Both the position numbers and the translations under genes were made by a program. Below, in pieces: positions 17,580 through 27,552 of a stretch of DNA of 64,000 nt (position 1 is its first letter; every line of letters begins with the position of its first letter). The stretch is from an uncultured Lewinella sp. (GTDB taxonomy: Bacteria; Bacteroidota; Bacteroidia; Chitinophagales; Saprospiraceae). Under the pieces are notes generated by a model that worked only from the letters and a program-made list of their open reading frames with translations, searched no databases and was not told the origin of the DNA. The stretch is taken from the NCBI GenBank assembly GCA_913057725.1, contig CAJXOS010000014.1, forward strand, positions 1 through 64,000, read 5' to 3'.

Positions 17580-18569
17580 ATGCGCATTTCGACATTGTTG
17601 TTGATCCTCTTGATTTCCAGCTCCTTGAGTGCTCAAATTTTTCGTTGGAATAAATCCTCTGACACGCAGAGGCGTACCCAGCAAGCTAAGGCTTCCGATG
17701 ATCCACTAATCGATGAAACCGGAGATGCACTGTATTACGCAGATTACTTCGAAGGAAACCCCACTGCACTAGGGGAAACATACCATCATCATTTGATGAC
17801 TGCGGCGCACCCAAAGTTGCCCCTTGGGACAATTGTGAAAGTTACTCGCCTTGATAATGGCCTAAACACCACCGTTCGGATCAATGATCGGGGTGCTTAC
17901 TGTGATAACTGTGTTATTGATTTAAGCCGCGCGGCCGCACAGCAGATTGATCTATTACGCGTAGGTCGTACAAGAGTAGCATTAACCGTTCTAGGATTCT
18001 CTAATACGAACCCTCCTACGCCAAATGCCTATCAACCACCAGCGGTGAGTTCTAACTTAACGGCTCGCCGACCAGAAGCCAGTCAGACCTACACCATTTC
18101 TTCTGGCAATCCATATAATCATGTATCTGCCTCATCTAATTCCAATGCGAGTTCAGCTGACACCAGATTAGTTCAAAGAGGTGGCGCGCCCGCTCAAACA
18201 GCCGCGCAACCAGCTCCGCAATCCTACGAAACAATTCCTGTCCGTGAGCCATATAGCGGAACGACTACTGCCCGTACGCCAGTTCAGACCAATGCTCCAC
18301 GACAGGTTACGATACTTACGGAGACGCCCTACGGGTATGCTGTTCAGTTAGGTTCCTACAGCCAGGTAGCCAACGCAGAGCGCCATGTGATCGGTCTTCA
18401 GAATAAAGGATTTAATAGTGTATATGTACTCCAACAGCAAAGACCAGATGGCACTATGATCAATCGCGTAGTGGTAGCTCCATTCGAGTCAATCAGAGAT
18501 GCTGAAAACTATCTGGGCGATTTGCGCGAATACCAGCAAATGGAAGGCTTGATCATTAGGATGCAATAA
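17580..18569 (+). CDS. RlpA-like double-psi beta-barrel protein with SPOR domain
   Basis: A 329-aa exported protein (signal peptide about 1-19). The RlpA/DPBB domain covers about 50-142, with YADYFEGNPTALGE, AAHPKLPLGTIVKVT and the conserved VRINDRGAY. A low-complexity Ala/Pro/Ser/Thr linker follows (about 145-245). A SPOR domain (about 250-329, AVQLGSYSQVANAERHV, VVVAPFESIRDAE) should bind denuded septal peptidoglycan. RlpA proteins are septal lytic transglycosylases in some bacteria, and the Asp of NDRG is consistent with activity. It follows the CotH gene by 12 bp, so it may share its mRNA. Confidence 0.88.
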   Translation: MRISTLLLILLISSSLSAQIFRWNKSSDTQRRTQQAKASDDPLIDETGDALYYADYFEGNPTALGETYHHHLMTAAHPKLPLGTIVKVTRLDNGLNTTVRINDRGAYCDNCVIDLSRAAAQQIDLLRVGRTRVALTVLGFSNTNPPTPNAYQPPAVSSNLTARRPEASQTYTISSGNPYNHVSASSNSNASSADTRLVQRGGAPAQTAAQPAPQSYETIPVREPYSGTTTARTPVQTNAPRQVTILTETPYGYAVQLGSYSQVANAERHVIGLQNKGFNSVYVLQQQRPDGTMINRVVVAPFESIRDAENYLGDLREYQQMEGLIIRMQ

Positions 18570-18573
18570 ATGA

Positions 18574-19128
18574 CTAACCCCTTGTGGGGCTCCGCCGGAT
18601 CTGATCAGAGGTAAAGGTTTGCCCGGACCCCATGTCATCGATTCGTATTAAAGGGGGATAGTAGATATTAAATGGAGGAAGCTCTTCCCAATTGGAACGG
18701 GCAAACATCTTGATCTGCATCTCCAAATGATCTCCTGCTTGCAAGGTGAATCCGGATAGGATCTTCTTTTCGTACCCAATGTACTCCACATGGACTTCCA
18801 GCCCTTCTGGATCCAAACCAGTAAAGTAATCCGAATCAAGCCAGAATTTTCCATCGAAATCTGATTCTGTACCTCCAATTAAAACGCCATCATAATAGAC
18901 AATAACTGTAGCGAATATTAACGGCTCTTTTGTCTCATGATCGCGTATCAGGCCACTAATCCGGAATTTTTCTGGAGTGACCGCTGCTGTATGAAGTATG
19001 AACTTCGACCGGGCAATAGAAGCTTCTTTTTCCTTTTTTGCCCTAGCATGTCCCCTATCGTGTTGCAGCACAGCGCATGAAGAAAAGAAAACACTAATTA
19101 GGAGAAAGAAGGTTAGCCATCGTTTCAT
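18574..19128 (-). CDS. CarboxypepD_reg-like lipoprotein ending in a TonB-plug-like motif
   Basis: A 184-aa protein from the ATG at 19128 (an in-frame start six codons upstream is possible). The lipoprotein signal ends in VFFSSC. After a charged linker there is one carboxypeptidase regulatory-like beta-sandwich (about 60-150: ISGLIRDHETKEPLIFATVI, GTESDFDGKFWL, VEYIGYEKK). The protein stops right after FTSDQIRRSPTRG, which matches the motif at the start of the plug domain in SusC/TonB-dependent receptors. The end of the gene abuts the RlpA gene (stops 5 bp apart). It could be a free regulatory domain or the remnant of a receptor N terminus. Confidence 0.7.
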   Translation of the reverse strand: MKRWLTFFLLISVFFSSCAVLQHDRGHARAKKEKEASIARSKFILHTAAVTPEKFRISGLIRDHETKEPLIFATVIVYYDGVLIGGTESDFDGKFWLDSDYFTGLDPEGLEVHVEYIGYEKKILSGFTLQAGDHLEMQIKMFARSNWEELPPFNIYYPPLIRIDDMGSGQTFTSDQIRRSPTRG

Positions 19129-19215
19129 CAGAGCACATTTAGACATCCAAAGTAGCTATCGCTTGAAGAAAGGCTGAGTCTGAATGAGTGAGCTGGCTGA
19201 TTAAATGTGCGAAGT

Positions 19216-20559
19216 CTAGAGTTTTCCGTACCAACGCTTTGAGTACATATACCAAAGACTCCAGCTGCCGACAATGAGCCAATAGAAGACTTCTACAGCC
19301 CACGCCCAAGTAAGGCTAGCGGAGAAATACTCTACAATGATGTAGATGTAAATTAGGTAGAAAATTATACCGTATACCTGAATCTTCAGCGCGTAGGCAG
19401 ACGCACCAACACCGGATACTCCACTAAAGATTACACTACCTAGGGAGAAGACAGTAAGTATACAGCCCAACACATAAAAGACAGGCATGGCTTTATCGAT
19501 AAGCGGTATGCCCTCTTCACCCAGAAAAGGAATCAGCGTTGCACTTGGGAATAGCAGAAATGGGATGGTTATAGCAAGGGTCACAAAGAGCGAAAAGAGC
19601 CCTGTTTTCCAGATGATGGGTATCACCGCTTGCCGCTTTTGATGCCCGATAAAACCGCCGACTAGCGTACTTACGCCTGCAGAGAAACCCCATGTAGGAA
19701 TAGAAAGAACTAGGTATACCATTTGTGCAAGAATGGTAATTGCCAAGGCTTCCTCTCCCAGGTTTTCTATGATTGCCATAAATATGAACCAACTCCCAAG
19801 CCCAATAAGCGGCTGTGCCACTAACGGAATAGAAAGCTTGTACTGCTCTTTCATTAGCTGCCAGTCAAACTTGGGCCAGCGGAATATCTTATAGCGACGA
19901 TTGTCCTTATCCCATAACATGAAAAGTATAAAGGCGATAAAGGCGGCCACCTCCGCCAATGTCGAGGCTAAACCTGCTCCGGCGATCCCCATAGCTGGGA
20001 AACCGTAGTAACCAAAGATCAGCAAGTAGTCTAAGACAATATTGACCACTGCCAATAAGATCGTGTCATAGATCAAAAACTTTGGTCGCGCAATGCCGGT
20101 GTACAAGGAGATAAGCGCTACTCCAGTGTAGGAGAAAAAGACACCCCACTTTCGAGTATGAACGTATTCCAGACTCTTCTGGAAGACCACCTCAGAATCG
20201 ACTAATAACGCAAATAAATAATAGCAGCCATAAGTCATGAATAGGAATAAGAAGACGGATAAGAACAACTCGAAAAGAAAAACAGAGTGAAATGTCTTAC
20301 CGGCCTCCTCGTCTTGGCGAGCCCCTGCCCTTCTGGCAATAAGGATTTGTCCGCCGCGACTAAAACCGAAACCAATAGCTGCTACAATGAGGTAAAAGAC
20401 ACTCACAAAGCCAATGCTGGCGAAGTCATCTACCCCCAAATAGAAAAGGAAAATACGGTCCGTCAGAGTGATAATGTTCTGAGCGGCGCTCCCAATCATT
20501 ATCGGAGCAGAAATGGCTAATATTTGTTTATATGAAGTGCGGAGGCGCATCGGCGCCAA
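19216..20559 (-). CDS. MATE-family efflux transporter
   Basis: A 447-aa inner-membrane protein with about twelve helices and the MATE pattern of two related halves. The N-terminal half contains SAPIMIGSAAQNIITLTDRIF; the second half repeats the topology around residues 230-440. MATE proteins export cationic compounds using Na+ or H+; the substrate cannot be read from sequence. The minus-strand upstream region has TACCTTTG, a perfect -7 element, just before the start. Confidence 0.86.
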   Translation of the reverse strand: MAPMRLRTSYKQILAISAPIMIGSAAQNIITLTDRIFLFYLGVDDFASIGFVSVFYLIVAAIGFGFSRGGQILIARRAGARQDEEAGKTFHSVFLFELFLSVFLFLFMTYGCYYLFALLVDSEVVFQKSLEYVHTRKWGVFFSYTGVALISLYTGIARPKFLIYDTILLAVVNIVLDYLLIFGYYGFPAMGIAGAGLASTLAEVAAFIAFILFMLWDKDNRRYKIFRWPKFDWQLMKEQYKLSIPLVAQPLIGLGSWFIFMAIIENLGEEALAITILAQMVYLVLSIPTWGFSAGVSTLVGGFIGHQKRQAVIPIIWKTGLFSLFVTLAITIPFLLFPSATLIPFLGEEGIPLIDKAMPVFYVLGCILTVFSLGSVIFSGVSGVGASAYALKIQVYGIIFYLIYIYIIVEYFSASLTWAWAVEVFYWLIVGSWSLWYMYSKRWYGKL

Positions 20560-20795
20560 AGGTACCTTTTAAGTCCTGATTGTAAGCTATGCCTACAGTC
20601 TTTTTAGACAAAAACTATTCTAGACTCAACTATACTTGAGCGGCACCAGATAAACACTACTGCAAAAAGGGACAGGCTGGCAGCTTTTTCGGCAGAGTGT
20701 AGTCCTTATTACCAGCAAAGTAGGGAATTTCCCTTAGCTTCGAGCTGCTTGCAAAAACACCCCATTATTGACTACTAACCACAACCTAAATCAAT

Positions 20796-22961
20796 ATGCG
20801 AAGTAGAATCTTTGTTGGTATCTTTGGCGCCCTATTGCTCGGCTTATGCGCCTGCCAATCAGAAACCAATGACATGAGTGAAAACAAAGTTTCAGCCCTC
20901 TACCAAAAGACAGAGATTCCAACTCCTGTAGCGGCGAAAATTCCAAAAGAATTAACGATTCACGAAGATACCAGAATAGATAACTACTACTGGTTGAATG
21001 AACGTGAAAATCAAGATGTTATCTCTTATCTAGAGTCAGAGAACTCCTACAAAGATGAGATGATGGCCCACACCACCGACTTGCAAGACAAGTTGTTTGA
21101 GGAAATGAAAGGACGGATCAAAGAAGATGATCAGTCTGTGCCATATAAGGACAATGGCTACTACTACCTCACACGCTATGAGGAAGGTAGTGAGTATCCG
21201 ATCTATTCTCGGAAGAAGGGAAGTCTTGATGCCGAGGAAGAAATCATGCTCAATGTGAATGAGCTGGCCAAAGAATTCAGCTTTTACAACGTTGGTGGTC
21301 GCTCGGTAAGCCCGAATAATGAATTACTAGCCTACGGAGAGGATACCCTGAGCCGTAGAATCTATACCATTCGCTTCAAAAACCTTAAGACTGGCGAACT
21401 ACTGGAAGATTTTATTCCAAACACCACCAGTGGAGCAGTTTGGGCTAACGACAACCAGCACATTTTCTACGCTGTAAAAGATGAAACCTTGCGCCCGGTG
21501 AAGATTTTCCGTCACCGCCTAGGTACTTCTAGTGAGGAGGACGTACTGGTCTACGAAGAAATGGATGACACCTTCTCTACCTTCGTTTACAAGTCTAAGT
21601 CTAAGAAGTATATCATCATTGGTGCGTATCAGACCTTGAGCCAGGAATATCAAGTGCTAGAGGCAGATAACCCAACTGGTGAGTTCCGTATGATTCAGGC
21701 TCGTGAGCGTGGATTGGAATACGGTATTGCACACTACGGTGATAAGTTCTACATCCGCACCAATATGGATGCACAGAACTTCCGCTTGATGGAGACATCA
21801 GAGAATGCTACCGAGAAGGAAAACTGGACAGAAGTAATTGCCCATCGCGATGACGTATTGCTTGAGGGTATGGACATTTTCAATGACTACCTTGTTCTAA
21901 GTGAGCGTAAAGGTGGTATCACGCAGCTTCGTATCCGTCCCTGGAGCGGTGAGGAGCACTATATTGACTTCGGTGAGGATTCTTATCTGGCCTACACCAG
22001 CATCAATCCTGAATTTGACACTGATGTTCTACGCTTGGGTTATCAGTCTATGACTACGCCAAGCACAACTTATGATTACAACATGGAAACCAAAGACTTC
22101 ACGCTGCTAAAACAGCAGGAAGTACTTGGTGACTTCAGCTCTGACAACTACGTTTCAGAGCGTTTGTACGCTACCGTTCGTGATGGTGTAGAGGTGCCAA
22201 TCAGCATTGTGTACCACAAAGACTTTAAGAAAGATGGTACGCAGCCACTTTTGCTTTATGGCTACGGTTCTTATGGCGCAAGTATGGATCCATACTTCAG
22301 TTCTGCGCGTTTGAGCTTGCTTGACCGCGGCTTTGCTTTCGCTATCGCTCACATTAGAGGAGGTGAAGAGATGGGCCGTCATTGGTATGAGGACGGTAAA
22401 CTTCTAAACAAGAAGAATACATTCCGCGATTTCATCGATTGTGGTGAGTACCTGATTAAAGAAAAGTATGCCGCACCAGATGAGCTATATGCTCAAGGTG
22501 GTAGTGCAGGTGGATTGCTCATGGGAGCAGTGATGAATATGCGTCCTGATCTTTGGAAGGGTGTCGTTGCTGCCGTTCCTTTCGTGGATGTAATTACCAC
22601 AATGTTGGATGAGAGCATTCCTTTGACTACTGGAGAATACGATGAGTGGGGTAACCCTAATGAGAAGGAGTACTATGAATACATCCTCTCCTACTCTCCT
22701 TATGATCAGGTAGAAGCGAAGGATTATCCTGCAACGCTGGTTACTACAGGTTTGCACGACTCACAGGTTCAATACTGGGAGCCTGCTAAGTGGGTCGCTA
22801 AGCTCCGTGAAATGAAAACAGATGACAATCCATTGTTGCTCTACACCAACATGGATGCTGGACACGGCGGATCTTCAGGACGCTTTGCTCGATTGAAGGA
22901 GGTTGCCATGCAATATGCATTCTTCCTTGATTTAGCCGGTAAGAATGAAATTAAAGGCTAG
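20796..22961 (+). CDS. S9-family serine peptidase (oligopeptidase B type), lipoprotein
   Basis: A 721-aa exported peptidase with a lipoprotein signal (Cys20 in LCACQ). An N-terminal beta-propeller (about 90-430) precedes an alpha/beta hydrolase domain. The catalytic triad is visible: Ser570 in GGSAGG, Asp655 in TGLHDSQV and His690 in DAGHGG. The IAHIRGGEEMGRHWYEDGK stretch is typical of oligopeptidase B/PtrB, which cleaves peptides after basic residues. The lipid anchor places it in the periplasm or outer membrane, unlike cytoplasmic E. coli PtrB. A perfect 12-bp hairpin at 22991-23024 ends the gene. Confidence 0.92.
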   Translation: MRSRIFVGIFGALLLGLCACQSETNDMSENKVSALYQKTEIPTPVAAKIPKELTIHEDTRIDNYYWLNERENQDVISYLESENSYKDEMMAHTTDLQDKLFEEMKGRIKEDDQSVPYKDNGYYYLTRYEEGSEYPIYSRKKGSLDAEEEIMLNVNELAKEFSFYNVGGRSVSPNNELLAYGEDTLSRRIYTIRFKNLKTGELLEDFIPNTTSGAVWANDNQHIFYAVKDETLRPVKIFRHRLGTSSEEDVLVYEEMDDTFSTFVYKSKSKKYIIIGAYQTLSQEYQVLEADNPTGEFRMIQARERGLEYGIAHYGDKFYIRTNMDAQNFRLMETSENATEKENWTEVIAHRDDVLLEGMDIFNDYLVLSERKGGITQLRIRPWSGEEHYIDFGEDSYLAYTSINPEFDTDVLRLGYQSMTTPSTTYDYNMETKDFTLLKQQEVLGDFSSDNYVSERLYATVRDGVEVPISIVYHKDFKKDGTQPLLLYGYGSYGASMDPYFSSARLSLLDRGFAFAIAHIRGGEEMGRHWYEDGKLLNKKNTFRDFIDCGEYLIKEKYAAPDELYAQGGSAGGLLMGAVMNMRPDLWKGVVAAVPFVDVITTMLDESIPLTTGEYDEWGNPNEKEYYEYILSYSPYDQVEAKDYPATLVTTGLHDSQVQYWEPAKWVAKLREMKTDDNPLLLYTNMDAGHGGSSGRFARLKEVAMQYAFFLDLAGKNEIKG

Positions 22962-22990
22962 GTCCCTTTATTCCATACCGGTATAAATAC

Positions 22991-23024
22991 GAATCCCCAA
23001 TCTGGCAATGCCGATTGGGGATTC
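22991..23024. terminator. intrinsic terminator hairpin
   Basis: A perfect 12-bp stem (22991-23002 with 23013-23024) with a 10-nt loop, followed by TTGTCTTTATT, lies between the convergent S9 peptidase and YceI genes and can serve the + strand. Confidence 0.85.
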
Positions 23025-23107
23025 TTGTCTTTATTATCTGCCTTCACCACAGAGGGGGGGCTATGGTGAGAAGCAAAAGACCTTATCTAATACAAAGAAT
23101 CTTCTAA

Positions 23108-23692
23108 TTAGTTCAATACCAGGCGAATACCTAGGTCGAACTCATCGTAGATAGTATTATCACCTAGATTGTCGAAGAAGCTACCTGAACCATAGCGAAC
23201 GTCAAAATCAGAACGATCGATCTCTACTTCTCCGGTAGCCACTTGCTGGCCGTTCTCTTCGGTAACCTGAACGTTAAAGCGAATTGGCTTAGTAGTTTCC
23301 TTGATTGTCAGGTTGCCAGTGATCTTGTAAGAACCAGCAGTTCCACGACTCACTACATTAGTGATATTGAAAGTTGCAGTCGGGTACTTTTCAACGCCGA
23401 AGAAGTCAGGTGATTTCAAGTGACCTTCTAGCTTGCCTGCATACTCACCCTGGAGGTCAGTACAACTGATGGTGGTCATATCAATTTCGAAGGAGCCACC
23501 CGTTAGAGCACCATCTTCCATCAACAAGTTGCCGTTCTGAAGGCTGATGGTGCCTTCGTGAGAACCCAAAACCTTATATCCTTTCCAGGTGATCACGGAA
23601 TCAGAAGTGCTTACATCAACTGTTTCTACAGGGCCAGTGAATGCAAGAGTTAATGTAGCTAGTGCGAAAAATAGAATGCTAAGTTGTTTCAT
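23108..23692 (-). CDS. YceI-family periplasmic protein
   Basis: A 194-aa protein from the ATG at 23692, which begins a clear signal peptide (MKQLSILFFALATLTLAFTG). Upstream in-frame codons encode no signal. The mature part is a YceI-like lipocalin-fold barrel: VITWKGYKVLGSHEGTI, LEGHLKSPDFFGVEKYPTAT and IDRSDFDVRYGSGSFFDNLG are family hallmarks. YceI proteins bind isoprenoid-like lipids; the physiological role is unclear. A perfect palindrome ATGTATATACAT is centred ~45 bp upstream of the start (23732-23743). Confidence 0.9.
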   Translation of the reverse strand: MKQLSILFFALATLTLAFTGPVETVDVSTSDSVITWKGYKVLGSHEGTISLQNGNLLMEDGALTGGSFEIDMTTISCTDLQGEYAGKLEGHLKSPDFFGVEKYPTATFNITNVVSRGTAGSYKITGNLTIKETTKPIRFNVQVTEENGQQVATGEVEIDRSDFDVRYGSGSFFDNLGDNTIYDEFDLGIRLVLN

Positions 23693-23841
23693 GGTTTTGA
23701 ATAAAGTTGTTGTGTAATGTTTTAACAATAAATGTATATACATCTAATTTGGTTGAGCTCCTACCCTACTTTTTTTCATTTTCTTTCATTTTTCTCCTTG
23801 ATGCGTGAATCAACTCACAAACAAAACCGGCTGTAGCACCC

Positions 23842-23849
23842 TATTTTTG
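23842..23849 (+). promoter_or_regulatory. -7 promoter element of the MFS gene
   Basis: TATTTTTG, a perfect TAnnTTTG, lies 13 bp before the ATG at 23863, so the transcript would have a very short leader. No good -33 TTG was found at 19-21 nt. Confidence 0.4.
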
Positions 23850-23862
23850 CGGAAACACGAGT

Positions 23863-25065
23863 ATGAAAGAAATTAAGCTCGGACTTAGGGAAAACTGGCA
23901 GCAATTCTCACTCCTAGTGATCGTAAATGGTTTCGTTGGAGGCATGGTTGGCCTGGAACGGACGATCCTACCGAAGATTGCCGAGGCAGATTTTGCTATC
24001 GCTGCTAAGACTGCTATACTTTCTTTTATTGTAGTATTCGGTGTAGCCAAGGCCATAACAAATTACTATACTGGTACTTTAGCTAATCGTTTTGGCCGCA
24101 AGAGACTCCTGGTGCTAGGTTGGCTAGTAGCCGTACCAATCCCCTTTCTCTTGATTCACGCTACTTCCTGGAATTGGATCATCGTTGCCAATGTTCTTCT
24201 TGGCATTAATCAAGGCCTTACCTGGTCCAGTACTGTTGTCATGAAAATCGATTTGGTCGGAGAAAAGAATCGCGGCCTTGCAATGGGGCTAAATGAATCA
24301 GCAGGATATTTGGCAGTAGGCGCAGTAGCCTTTTTATCTGGGTGGCTAGCGGCTGAGTATGGTCTACGCCCCTACCCTTTCTACTTGGGCTTTGTATTTG
24401 TCACCCTTGGTTTGCTTGCTAGCTGGCTGTTGGTCAATGATACAATACACCATGTGCAGAAGGAAACAAATGCCAGCAAGCTTCCGCTGTTAAAAAATCT
24501 GTTTTGGGAAACCAGCTGGAAGCACCCTGAGTTAGGTTCTATCTCCCAGGCAGGTTTAGTTAACAACCTTAATGATGGAATGATCTGGGGGCTATTTCCA
24601 ATGCTACTAGCACAGCAAAAATTTGAGCTGACCGACATTGGAAAGATTGTCGCACTGTATCCCGCTGTCTGGGGTATTGGGCAATTATTTACGGGCAAAA
24701 TGGCTGATCACTATAGCAAGAAGCGCATGCTGTTCTGGGGGATGTTTGCGCAGGGGTTAGCACTATTCCTTTTCCTTTATGCGGAGAGCTTCTTACACTT
24801 TGCCTTACTATCTGTGCTACTTGGAATTGGAACGGCGGTGGTCTACCCTACCTTCTTAGCGGCAATTGCAGATTATGCTCATCCTCAACAAAGAGCTGAA
24901 AGCATCGGAATTTTTCGGTTGTGGCGAGATTTGGGTTATGCCGTAGGCGCTGTCCTTACGGGAATTATTGCAGATGTACTCGGTATCTACTGGGCTGTTG
25001 GCACGATTGCAAGCTTAACATTGCTATCTGCGACTCTGATTCAAGCTCGGATGCGATCATACTGA
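23863..25065 (+). CDS. MFS transporter
   Basis: A 400-aa major facilitator protein with twelve predicted helices in two halves. Between helices 2 and 3 it has the motif A remnant TGTLANRFGRKR, and the second half shows TGKMADHYSKKRM at the equivalent place. It resembles drug/sugar exporters of Bacteroidota; the substrate is unknown. Divergent from yceI. Confidence 0.85.
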   Translation: MKEIKLGLRENWQQFSLLVIVNGFVGGMVGLERTILPKIAEADFAIAAKTAILSFIVVFGVAKAITNYYTGTLANRFGRKRLLVLGWLVAVPIPFLLIHATSWNWIIVANVLLGINQGLTWSSTVVMKIDLVGEKNRGLAMGLNESAGYLAVGAVAFLSGWLAAEYGLRPYPFYLGFVFVTLGLLASWLLVNDTIHHVQKETNASKLPLLKNLFWETSWKHPELGSISQAGLVNNLNDGMIWGLFPMLLAQQKFELTDIGKIVALYPAVWGIGQLFTGKMADHYSKKRMLFWGMFAQGLALFLFLYAESFLHFALLSVLLGIGTAVVYPTFLAAIADYAHPQQRAESIGIFRLWRDLGYAVGAVLTGIIADVLGIYWAVGTIASLTLLSATLIQARMRSY

Positions 25066-25135
25066 GCGCCGGCACCGTCGTGCAAAACATGGTATCTTTG
25101 AACAATCGAATTAGCAATAACTCTCTAGCGTTCTT

Positions 25136-26719
25136 ATGAGTATTCACTATCTGAAACAGATCATTGTTGTCCTCACTTCTCTCTTACCAGTAGCCTTTCT
25201 TTCAAGTCAAACTACTCAAGCATCATCCTCAGAAGACATCAAAGAATCCTTTGAATATCATTCCGTAGGACCGTTTCACCAAGGATATGCTGTAGTTCAA
25301 GTAAATAAAAGGCACTACAGTCAGAATCTGGTAGACACTGCTGGGAACCTGATCCTTGAAGACGAAGCACAAACTATAGAATACATTCCAACAGCCTCTA
25401 TATTCACTATATTAAGACATGGAATAGCTCAATCTCCATATGCCATTTTCGATCCAGCAAACCCCACAGAAGAGGTAGTCTTTAGGTTTGACCGCTATAA
25501 ATCTTACGAGTATGGTTTGCTATTGGAAGGGAACAATGCTTCTGGGTTAATCGGACCGAACGGCCAGTCATTGATACCTACTACTCATAATCGTATCCAA
25601 ATATTTGGCCAACTCCTAATTGCTAGCAAGGGAACAGAGCAGACGGCTTATGACCACCAAGGTCAGCGCATTTTGACGCTCAATGCTGATGCGTTAATAC
25701 CCTTAGTCCATCGTCCGCTCTCAGATGAGACTCAGTATTTTATCATTGGGCGAGAGGGGAAATTCGGACTCCTTAACACGGAAGATCAAAACGAACCGAA
25801 ATTAATTTATGATTCGCTGTCTACAATGGGACGCGGCGACAATGAAATCCGAGCAGTTTATCACGGAATGACCGGTGTAATAGACCTCGAGGGCAATGTG
25901 AAAATTCCGTTTGAGTACCAATCTCTTCAGAAAACGCTTTGTGAAAAGTCTGGACTAGGATACTATGTCAAGCAAGGTAAATGGGGTTTTTATCATCCTG
26001 AAAAAGGCATTACAATTCCTTGTCAGCATGATGATTTTCTAGACATCTGCAATGCTTATGGCCAATTCTTTAAGCGGGGTGGAAAATGGGGTATGGTAAG
26101 TTTTGAAGGCGAGGACAGGCTGCCATTCCAGTTTGACACCATTGGTGTTTTAAGTCGAGAAAACCTTATTCAGGTCGAGCAGGATGGCCTAAAGGGTATC
26201 GTAGACACGGTCGGCAAGATCATAGTGCCGATAGAATATAAAAAGGTAATCGTCTCCAAAAGCATTACAGTCATTACTAGTGATCGGAAGAGAGGTGCCT
26301 ACCATTTAGACGGAGAGTTATTCCTCCCCGCAAATTATGATTTCATCAACTTAGGTGACAACGGGATATGGAGGGTCATACAAGGAGATAGCACGATGTA
26401 CTTAGATAACAACCGAAGGCAAATAACGAATAAGATCTATGACTCTGGCTCGAAAGTGCACATACATGGGTTTGCGGTGGTTTGCAGTGCTAAGCGATGG
26501 GGAGTGATTGACGAGTTCGGGAAAGAGGTTGTGCCATTAATTTACGATAGTATGTATGGGGACGAGCCCCGTAAAATCAACGGAGCCTATCGACATTCTT
26601 TTGGGGTAAAGATAGAAGGGCACAGGTTCAAGGTTGATGCTGAAGGACGTTGCATTGAAGATTGTCCTGATATAAGCATTCTTGAACCACTTGGAATTTC
26701 TGTCAAGGCAGAAAAATAA
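25136..26719 (+). CDS. WG-repeat protein
   Basis: A 527-aa exported protein (signal peptide about 1-29). From about residue 80 it consists of WG beta-propeller-like repeats: GKWGFYHPEKGI near 280, GKWGMVSFEG near 320, then GLKGIVDTVGKIIVPIEY, KRGAYHLDG and RWGVIDEFGKEVVPLIYDSM near 450. WG repeats are thought to mediate protein interactions; no enzyme domain is present. TATCTTTG at 25093-25100 is a likely -7 element. Function unknown. Confidence 0.83.
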   Translation: MSIHYLKQIIVVLTSLLPVAFLSSQTTQASSSEDIKESFEYHSVGPFHQGYAVVQVNKRHYSQNLVDTAGNLILEDEAQTIEYIPTASIFTILRHGIAQSPYAIFDPANPTEEVVFRFDRYKSYEYGLLLEGNNASGLIGPNGQSLIPTTHNRIQIFGQLLIASKGTEQTAYDHQGQRILTLNADALIPLVHRPLSDETQYFIIGREGKFGLLNTEDQNEPKLIYDSLSTMGRGDNEIRAVYHGMTGVIDLEGNVKIPFEYQSLQKTLCEKSGLGYYVKQGKWGFYHPEKGITIPCQHDDFLDICNAYGQFFKRGGKWGMVSFEGEDRLPFQFDTIGVLSRENLIQVEQDGLKGIVDTVGKIIVPIEYKKVIVSKSITVITSDRKRGAYHLDGELFLPANYDFINLGDNGIWRVIQGDSTMYLDNNRRQITNKIYDSGSKVHIHGFAVVCSAKRWGVIDEFGKEVVPLIYDSMYGDEPRKINGAYRHSFGVKIEGHRFKVDAEGRCIEDCPDISILEPLGISVKAEK

Positions 26720-26743
26720 GTGCGCAAAACCCAGGAGAGCTAA

Positions 26744-27517
26744 TCAAATAATTCCTGTAGCCAAGGCAACCGCTATCACAATCAGAAGGATTGCTACGAG
26801 TCGCTGGATGAAATCTAGCGTGATCTTTTTCAGTAGACGATTTCCGATAAAGGCTCCACAAAAGGCGGCTAGCGTTGCACTCAGAATAAGCGGAATCTGC
26901 TCTTGCAGTCCGGCGTTCATAAAGCGTGTTGAGTAAACGCCAAGGCGCGTCAAGTCGATAAAGACAGCGATGACGGTAGCCGTGCCAATGAAAGCTTCCT
27001 TTGTCATTCCTGCACGTACAAGAAAAGCACTTCGAAAAGCGCCTTGATGACCCGATAATCCCCCAAAGAAGCCACTGAGCAACCCACCGGCGGGCAAATG
27101 CTCCTTCTTGATCCGGAATCTTTCGAAGAACGGTAGCAATTCAATAATTGCGAAAAACACAAGCAAGACCGCTATCACCAACTTAACGACGCTGACTTCG
27201 AATACTCTACCCAACCATTCATAGCTGTACAGAACGGGAATATCTGTCAATTGGAGTAATAGCCAAGCACCAGCGAATGCTGCTACCACAGCTGGTACCC
27301 CAAAGCGGAGCAAGATTTCTTTATCTGCCTTACGCCCGATCAGGATCAGCTTGAAAAGACCATTGAAAAAGTGCACTACTCCCGTTAGAGCGATGGCAAG
27401 CTCGATGGGAAAGAATAGTGCAAAAACAGGGGTAAGAATAGTCCCAAGGCCGAAACCGGAAAAGAAGGTAAGCATAGCTGCCCCAAAGGCAACCAAAGAA
27501 ATGATTACAAACTCCAT
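26744..27517 (-). CDS. TSUP (TauE/SafE) family permease
   Basis: A 257-aa membrane protein with about eight helices and the internal repeat of the TauE/SafE family: GFGLGTILTPVFALFFP near 20-37 and GGLLSGFFGGLSGHQGAFRS near 143-162. TSUP proteins carry sulfite, sulfoacetate or related anions; the substrate is not determined. It ends 24 bp from the convergent WG gene and starts 35 bp downstream of the glgA stop on the same strand, so it may share the purU-glgA transcript. Confidence 0.85.
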   Translation of the reverse strand: MEFVIISLVAFGAAMLTFFSGFGLGTILTPVFALFFPIELAIALTGVVHFFNGLFKLILIGRKADKEILLRFGVPAVVAAFAGAWLLLQLTDIPVLYSYEWLGRVFEVSVVKLVIAVLLVFFAIIELLPFFERFRIKKEHLPAGGLLSGFFGGLSGHQGAFRSAFLVRAGMTKEAFIGTATVIAVFIDLTRLGVYSTRFMNAGLQEQIPLILSATLAAFCGAFIGNRLLKKITLDFIQRLVAILLIVIAVALATGII

Positions 27518-27552
27518 TCCGACAAATTTTGCGGTAGCAAAAAAACTAAACG

